Of a stretch of DNA of 64,000 bases, positions 61,201-64,000 are shown piece by piece (the stretch's first letter is position 1; every line of letters begins with the position of its first letter). The stretch comes from Sphingomonas sp. HITSZ_GF (lineage in GTDB: Bacteria; Pseudomonadota; Alphaproteobacteria; Sphingomonadales; Sphingomonadaceae): contig NZ_JARQXA010000008.1 in NCBI RefSeq assembly GCF_029543155.1, positions 94,433-158,432 of the forward strand, in the 5' to 3' direction. The notes beneath the pieces were generated by a model. The model was not told the DNA's origin and ran no database searches. It saw nothing but the letters and a program-made list of their open reading frames with translations. Both the position numbers and the translations under genes were made by a program.

Positions 61201-64000
61201 CGCTCGAAGTCGTCTCGCCGTCCTCGGCCGATCCGGCGACGCTGAACACCGATGCAGGCGTTGTCGCCACGCTGACCGGCGCGATCACCACCGGCAGCGG
61301 CGCGGGCATCGATCCCGCGCAGCAGCTGGTGATCGGCGGCGCGGGCACGATCGTGCTGACCAACGCGGCGAACAGCTGGGCGGGCACGACCATCGTCAAT
61401 GCCGGCGCGACGCTGCAGGGCACGAGCGCCAGCATCTCGGGCTCGGCAATCGTCGCCAACGGCACGCTTGCCTATCAGCAGGCGGCGAGCGGCACCGTCG
61501 CGCAGGGCATCTCGGGTTCGGGCAATGTCCAGATCAGCGGGCTGGCGGCGGGCAACACCCTCACCTTCTCGGGCAACAATGTCCGCACCGGCAGCTTCGT
61601 CGTGCTCGACGGCTCGGCGATCGCCTTCACCGGCGTCACCAACACCGGCGCGGCGACCAGCGTCGTCCTTGCCGGTGCCGGCGGCAGCGTCACCAATTCG
61701 GGTTCGATCACTGGCGCGACCGGCGTCCAGTCGACCGGCACGGGTACGACCGTCGACAATTACGGCTCCATCGCCGGCGGCACCGCCTTCAACATGTCGG
61801 CCGTCAATCTGAGCGGCGCCGATACCGTGGTGATCAACCGCGCCGGTGCAGCGCTCACCGGCTGGCGCGGCGTGGTCGTCTCGGGCGCCAATGCGGTCAT
61901 CACCAACTATGGCACCGTCACGGGCACCGTCGACAACGCGCTGAGCCTCGACAATGGCGGCAGCGCTACCAATGCGCTGGGCGGCGTGCTGAACGCGACC
62001 GCGCCGGGCGGCTGGGGCATCTATCTCAACGGCACCGGCACCGCGACCAACGACGGCACGATCAACGCCGATGTCGGCATTGTCTTTAGTGGCACCGGCG
62101 CACACACGGCGACCAATACCGGCACGATCAACGGCATCACCGGCGGCGTCGCCACCTTAACCGGTGCGGGCGCGGCGAGCCTGATCAACAGCGGCACGAT
62201 CGCGGTGACCACCGGCTCCGGCGTCAGCTATGTCTCGGGCGGCACCGTCACCAATTCTGGCACGATCACCGGCGGCACTAACGGCTACGGCATCGCCACC
62301 ACCGGCTCGACGATGATCACCAACCAGGCCGGCGGCACGATCAGCGGCGGCCTTGGCGCGCTCTATCTCGATGGCGCGGCGACGACCCTCGTCACGCTGG
62401 ATGCAGGCTCGACTACCATCGGCACGATCGCCTCGGTCGGTACGGGTACCCGCATCATCGGCATCAGCGGCACGCTCGACGGCGACTATCTTGGCGGCGA
62501 CGGGATGGACACGGTCACGATCGACACCGGCGCGACCGTTACCGGTCCGCTGAGCGGTGGCGCCGGCAGCGACCTGCTCCAGCTCAACGGCACCGGCTCG
62601 GCGACGCTGGCCAACACCGTGACTGGCTTCGAGAGTGTGACCAAGCTGGGCAGCGGGACCTGGACGCTCACCGGTGCCAACGATGCCGCCTATTGGACGA
62701 TCTATGGCGGCACGCTGGTGACAGGCGGCGCGATCGGCGATGCCGCGCAGGTCGATGTCGCGGCGGCGGGCACGCTCCAACTGAGCGGCGACGAAGCCAT
62801 CGGCGCGCTCTCGGGCAGCGGCACGGTCGCGCTGGGCAGCAACACCCTTGCCCTGCTCGCCGGCACCACCAGCTTTGACGGCACGCTGGCGGGGACCGGC
62901 AACCTGCTGATCGACGGCGCCAACCTGACGCTGGGCGGCACCGCGGGCCATAGCGGCCTGACCGAGATCCGCACCGGCAGCCTGACCCTTGCGGCAGGTG
63001 CGGCCTTCGATCCGGCTTCGACCCTGCTGGTCGGCACCGCCGGCACGCTCGACATGGGGACGACCGATGCGACGGTCGCGCTCGCGGCGCTGCAGGGCGT
63101 GCTGAACGGCACCGGCACGCTGACGGCGAGCGAATATCAGCTCACCGGCGCGACAGTGAACGCCAATCTTGGGGCGGGCACCGTCTTCAACCTGGGCGGG
63201 ACCTCGACGCTGAACGGCACCGCAGCGGGCAATGTCTCGGTCCAGGCCGGCACGCTGGCGCTCGGCGCGGCGAACCGGCTGGCCGACACCGCGACGGTGG
63301 CGGTCGCCTCGGGCGCGACTCTCGATATCGGTGCCTTCGACGACACGATCGGCACGCTTGGCCTCAGCGGCACGCTCGCGGGCACCGGCACGCTGACCGC
63401 CGGCGAATATCAACTGACCGGCGCGACGGTGAACGCCAACCTGGGTACGGGCACCGTCTTCAACCTTGGCGGCAGCTCGGTGCTGAACGGTACCGCGGCG
63501 GGCAATGTCTCGGTGCAGGCCGGCACGCTAACGCTCGGCGCCGCCAACCGCCTCGCCGACACCGCGACGATGGCGGTCGCCTCTGGCGCGACGCTCGACA
63601 TCGGCGTCTTCGACGACACGGTCGGCACGCTCGGCCTCGGCGGCGCGCTCGCCGGCACCGGCACGCTCACCGCGAGCGAGTATCAGCTAACCGGCGCGAC
63701 TGTGAATGCGAACCTGGGTACGGGCACCGTCTTCAACCTCGGCGGCACTTCGACGCTGAACGGTACCGCGGCGGGCAATGTCTCGGTGCAGGCCGGCACG
63801 CTGACGCTCGGCGCCGCGAACCGCCTCGCGGACACCGCGGAGGTGGCGGTCGCTTCGGGCGCGACGCTGGACATCGGCGCCTTCGACGACACGATCGGCA
63901 CGCTGGGCCTCGGCGGCACGCTGGCCGGCACCGGCACGCTGACCGCGAGCCAGTATCAGCTGACCGGCGCGACCGTGAACGCCAACCTGGGCACGGGTGC
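52236..64000 (+). CDS. Giant autotransporter-like beta-strand repeat protein (N-terminal part, runs off right edge)
   Basis: The frame is open from ATG 52236 to the end, 3,921 residues with no stop. N-terminus MIDRGNGARARKAISARVG, then a signal peptide ending ATPALAQT. The body is a Gly/Thr/Ser/Asn-rich beta-helix with many NNGTI, TNSGTI and GTITG repeats, autotransporter-associated (PATR) repeats such as LTKMGTGTLTLTGANTYTG (about 57360), several GDGNDxFxWxGGxxxGxxD modules (near 53760, 54770, 59770, 60800), and a 91-residue tandem repeat at the end. The C-terminal translocator barrel is outside the window. It is likely secreted and surface-displayed. Preceded by an AraC regulator. Confidence 0.88.
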   Translation, partial: MIDRGNGARARKAISARVGREALLRKALLGSTALIGISLATPALAQTSVGGGTISPNGILTNNTATGGGVQLDGTSGSVTVTDVTIANTNGTPGADAYRQVAAGGQPASLSTRGANSFSTNQSGGAGISLTAPNGTISWLMDPTQNGSTVDLTGSYGGRFSTNGSILIWDNALVSSLRNVTANGTAVAGLSATAGTTVTYLLKAPTISGFAAGLQANGQTGVNITTTGGSIAASNTGVDADAGSGNITITSASNITAPTGIDALASGNVSITSSGTINGSGTPLYGIHAQGGGTVAITVNGAIGGTTPGVYGIWAQAGAATGNTIDVNANVTGTTAGIWTSNAGQPFTITVASGGTVTGAAGAAIDDRAGSTIVNNGALLAASGVSSTTVNMWNGGSLTNNGTMVSMDGYAFRTFGGVTSLTNIGTITGNNVNAGAIYLSSSAATTVSLAAGSTVNGRIFAYDSANSGTRTVTVAGALNGDYEAASGGDTAGDLVTLAATGSITGNVRLGGGNDTFNWNGGTLGGSLDAGAGTNDRLNVALGTGNSATLGSYSGFESMYLASGNLTIGSIINGYYWTINGGKLTLDGNYSTTFASVAVVNAGGTFELAAGRTITGANAVTANGTVINHGSWTGWNQGGDATVYASPLTSNSGLTLTNDGTLQGIDADYSTGVNLRGGTVSITNSGLIAGGAAGTTHLTNGIRVESATSVSVTNQTGGTIRGAIGFENISSSGFSLTNAGTVSGTTYGIVSSGTSPFNTVTINSTGTISGATGSIRLGAAGSQTVNLNAGSTTTGGITGTGTGARAITLAGLLTGGYDATANSNTAADTFTLASTGNITGAIALGDGNDSFTYQGGTFGSTIDGGAGTDSFAVDIGASTYKTLGLSSFTNFETFALTSGNLTLTGSRDGGNGWTVAGGDATTLYLNGALTNIAGVGVTLTTPDLMFVQSGAQLSATGDVIYSSGNGNNIQNSGTITSGTGLSSAIAIGSGTVDNYGTITYAAGGSIATQGNGVLASSNQLSLTNHTGATLIGRWDGARANNGAYIVNDGLIRGDRFAGVEITGISIVQNNATGRIYGATGEGSGLLINNGAVQVTNAGQIVGAGTAGIYNAGSGLLTLSNSGTIATGTLNGSNNYVQGGTTTAIRTGSANITNNGTIQGASGGIAATGALTLTNTGLINGVGTGSLALNAVDVGGVASILNSGTISEGTNFAISATGGGTITNTVNASLGGGNDVTNGYAVYLNNGTTFNNYGQAGSGTGGTVLIGSGGGTVNLFAGSASGRIIGGAGNDTLAIYSGQTNASAVTQTYTVAVSGGSGTVTLQSIGPLSAAIYGGIDLGTGNDTLQLRGAGTGAQAGSFSLATTTGAEAITKLDSGTWTLTGAAITPGIRINAGTGSAAGTLVFTGTTGLTGDIYVNGATIRATTAGAFGSSTIHMVDPTVQFGAAGTYANNFLLEVGTPASADPTIFLNNSGGAVTLSGTITTGSGLNASNQTIDTAQAVTFSGTAGSTFLVSGANNWSGATVIDTVTVTASGGAAIGDASAVTVNSGAGLTLAGSETIGGLAGAGAVELGGKTLTLGGNNASTTFTGTIGEGGIAYVGSWHVSDGPAWSTNPAVYSGVEAAALLFGGSASDYRISTNGTDVAQINDSVWMDGYGSHTLYATTPAADDLHLDAGAVGYNGFGDYSAYIQDDSTRFAGLTNYAFRAPTGGGLTKMGTGTLTLTGANTYTGTTTILGGTLALGGSGTLASSLIVNNAAFDIAGHTGAVSILNMTGTGTTALGANALTLTSASGTYSGAIGGTGALTVSGGGLYTLTGFSSYTGGTTVTGSGTNLVVGNGASSGRITGGISVDTGATLTFSRSDNYDFTSAISGAGTVQALGTVSLSGAITNTGALNVNSATGGTITLTGTRSSASVSAVTVAGSGNTLRVGLTGSVAGGQYLGVRLDGTGNGIDNFGAITNTGTGGDNGWGAAIGVAATSGTSVINNGSPSNSTATISGQNAGINHLSSGGVVATGLLTVNNYGLITGNLYNAVENQGGSGALTVTNYATGRIVGLGNSGGGNGISMAGSGALTLTNAGLILGRSNGVATSSTVNIINSGTITSGTLSGGTSGVLTLSGSSGIQAMGGTITNNAGGLIQGGVNGILVSSGTASALTVDNSGTIIGNTRDGIENLSAAGGTLNVNNYATGVITGVGNGTPGTGSGIATTNAVVTLNNAGVIRGLDQGVYTGASSFTLTGNTGIIAGQANGIFASGAATVTNSGTIGTGTVTGTVFTVGNGGAGLSIGSGTVTNNAGGLIASGNNAGLSFTGSGAAQLTNASGATIRGSGGVIAGSASTATITNSGTIETVAGSNSYGVAITSGTITNNLGGVIRQQSSSGQVAVYASGAATLINDGVISSVANTYAVRINGTATVTNSGSITSGNNVAIILVGTGSNSVTNSGTISGSYGLGASSGPVTITNTGTIAGTAAAIDLGYGAFDDTLNLNAGTISGAINVYAGADTINLRGGTVTGAIALGDGNDIFNWSGGSFASIDAGAGIDTLNVSLATATTLDLTKAINFETGNLLTGTLTLTGAQSGAAGWTQSDGTVLNIGAAGQAANLAANGVGVTITGANATITVAAGSALTSTNSSAVDASGDGLTVINAGTLGAILSSGANASVTNSGAVTSTGSVAVLMNGGSVTNNAGATILATGTNAAGLQFQTAAGTLTNAGTITGVGSGVSAGAGSALTVDNSGQISATTGNGINLSMQGGTITNSGVIAGGTDTTSYAVHTAAGTVTITNNGTITGGGGGAISIANGTVTVNLNAGSTTTGNIVATGSGTRSINISGTLDGSYSSTGLAVDTVALHNGGSINGADLGGGDDTFLYYGGTITGMIDGGEGNDALFGDFGAGNSATVSLASFINFESFGVLSGDATITGPSANPATAIYAGVGGVPSGTITFIDTANLTGDIYVNGGSIRANTAGAFGTGTIHMIDPTATFGATGTYANNISLEVVSPSSADPATLNTDAGVVATLTGAITTGSGAGIDPAQQLVIGGAGTIVLTNAANSWAGTTIVNAGATLQGTSASISGSAIVANGTLAYQQAASGTVAQGISGSGNVQISGLAAGNTLTFSGNNVRTGSFVVLDGSAIAFTGVTNTGAATSVVLAGAGGSVTNSGSITGATGVQSTGTGTTVDNYGSIAGGTAFNMSAVNLSGADTVVINRAGAALTGWRGVVVSGANAVITNYGTVTGTVDNALSLDNGGSATNALGGVLNATAPGGWGIYLNGTGTATNDGTINADVGIVFSGTGAHTATNTGTINGITGGVATLTGAGAASLINSGTIAVTTGSGVSYVSGGTVTNSGTITGGTNGYGIATTGSTMITNQAGGTISGGLGALYLDGAATTLVTLDAGSTTIGTIASVGTGTRIIGISGTLDGDYLGGDGMDTVTIDTGATVTGPLSGGAGSDLLQLNGTGSATLANTVTGFESVTKLGSGTWTLTGANDAAYWTIYGGTLVTGGAIGDAAQVDVAAAGTLQLSGDEAIGALSGSGTVALGSNTLALLAGTTSFDGTLAGTGNLLIDGANLTLGGTAGHSGLTEIRTGSLTLAAGAAFDPASTLLVGTAGTLDMGTTDATVALAALQGVLNGTGTLTASEYQLTGATVNANLGAGTVFNLGGTSTLNGTAAGNVSVQAGTLALGAANRLADTATVAVASGATLDIGAFDDTIGTLGLSGTLAGTGTLTAGEYQLTGATVNANLGTGTVFNLGGSSVLNGTAAGNVSVQAGTLTLGAANRLADTATMAVASGATLDIGVFDDTVGTLGLGGALAGTGTLTASEYQLTGATVNANLGTGTVFNLGGTSTLNGTAAGNVSVQAGTLTLGAANRLADTAEVAVASGATLDIGAFDDTIGTLGLGGTLAGTGTLTASQYQLTGATVNANLGTG
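56460..56820 (+). repeat. Internal module duplicated at 61071 (copy A)
   Basis: Encodes TGDIYVNGATIRATTAGAFG, STIHMVDPTVQFGAAGTYAN and a PATR-like end. A second copy lies 4,611 nt downstream in the same gene. Confidence 0.8.
61071..61400 (+). repeat. Internal module duplicated from 56460 (copy B)
   Basis: Encodes TGDIYVNGGSIRANTAGAFG, TIHMIDPTATFGATGTYANN and a related end, about 75% like copy A by eye. Confidence 0.8.
63132..64000 (+). repeat. 273-nt (91-residue) tandem repeats in the autotransporter
   Basis: Units start at 63132, 63405, 63678 and 63951 with an exact 273-nt period. Each encodes YQLTGATVNANLGTGTVFNL, then LGAANRLADTA and IGTLGL. The array is cut by the window end. Confidence 0.9.

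Noticed and set aside
54168..62105. A 2,645-residue open frame on the minus strand
   Set aside because: Shadow opposite the autotransporter gene. Its length comes from the low-complexity repeat codons; the plus frame has the signal peptide and recognisable repeats.

Overview
The window is a GC-rich stretch of a bacterial chromosome, most probably from an alphaproteobacterium of the Sphingomonas type. The evidence is the phoR-pstSCAB-phoU-phoB order, a DUF2794 gene beside cysE, a TonB-dependent receptor locus with flavin-dependent halogenases, OxyR-type peroxide genes, and gene starts that overlap preceding stops as TGATG or ATGA. No rRNA, tRNA, insertion sequence or CRISPR array was found. 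The genus is inferred from gene content, not from a marker gene.

Both ends of the window cut through giant surface proteins. From 1 to 6894 (minus strand) lies the N-terminal 2,298 residues of an Ig-like repeat protein that continues off the left edge. From 52236 to 64000 (plus strand) lies the first 3,921 residues of an autotransporter-like beta-strand repeat protein that runs off the right edge. The left giant is divergent from a tail-collar protein, a DUF6916 protein and a GNAT acetyltransferase. The right giant follows an AraC-type regulator.

Region by region: 8.9-12.6 kb holds glmS, a small periplasmic protein and glmU (amino-sugar synthesis). 12.6-13.7 kb holds a phosphoglycolate phosphatase and a VOC protein. 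13.8-16.5 kb holds a compact HPr-rel-A type system (PqqD-like chaperone, HprK-related kinase, nucleotidyltransferase) next to a Tat-exported small protein. 16.7-23.9 kb is the complete phosphate-sensing and phosphate-uptake operon. 24.1-24.9 kb holds two related small secreted proteins, followed by an SDR and a membrane protein. 27.5-29.5 kb holds DUF2794-cysE divergent from a TauE/SafE exporter. 29.8-33.2 kb holds ahpC, ahpF and oxyR (peroxide defence). 33.3-34.5 kb holds pgsA-moaD-moaE.

34.7-47.4 kb is a carbohydrate-uptake locus: LacI regulator, sugar MFS transporter, TonB-dependent receptor, two flavin halogenase homologues (one lacking the hallmark residues), a cupin-like oxygenase and a GH97 glycosidase. 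After it come an LplT-like transporter, an unlisted 56-residue membrane protein, a second LacI regulator divergent from a glycerate-kinase-like gene, and the AraC/autotransporter pair.

Ten copies of a bipartite inverted-repeat (REP-like) element lie between genes. Strong intrinsic terminators sit after ahpC and after the membrane protein at 27.3 kb. The most promising material for new biology is the HPr-rel-A cluster with its possible Tat-exported substrate, the paired intact and degenerate halogenases, the tail-collar/Ig-like cluster, and the apparent AUU start of pstS.
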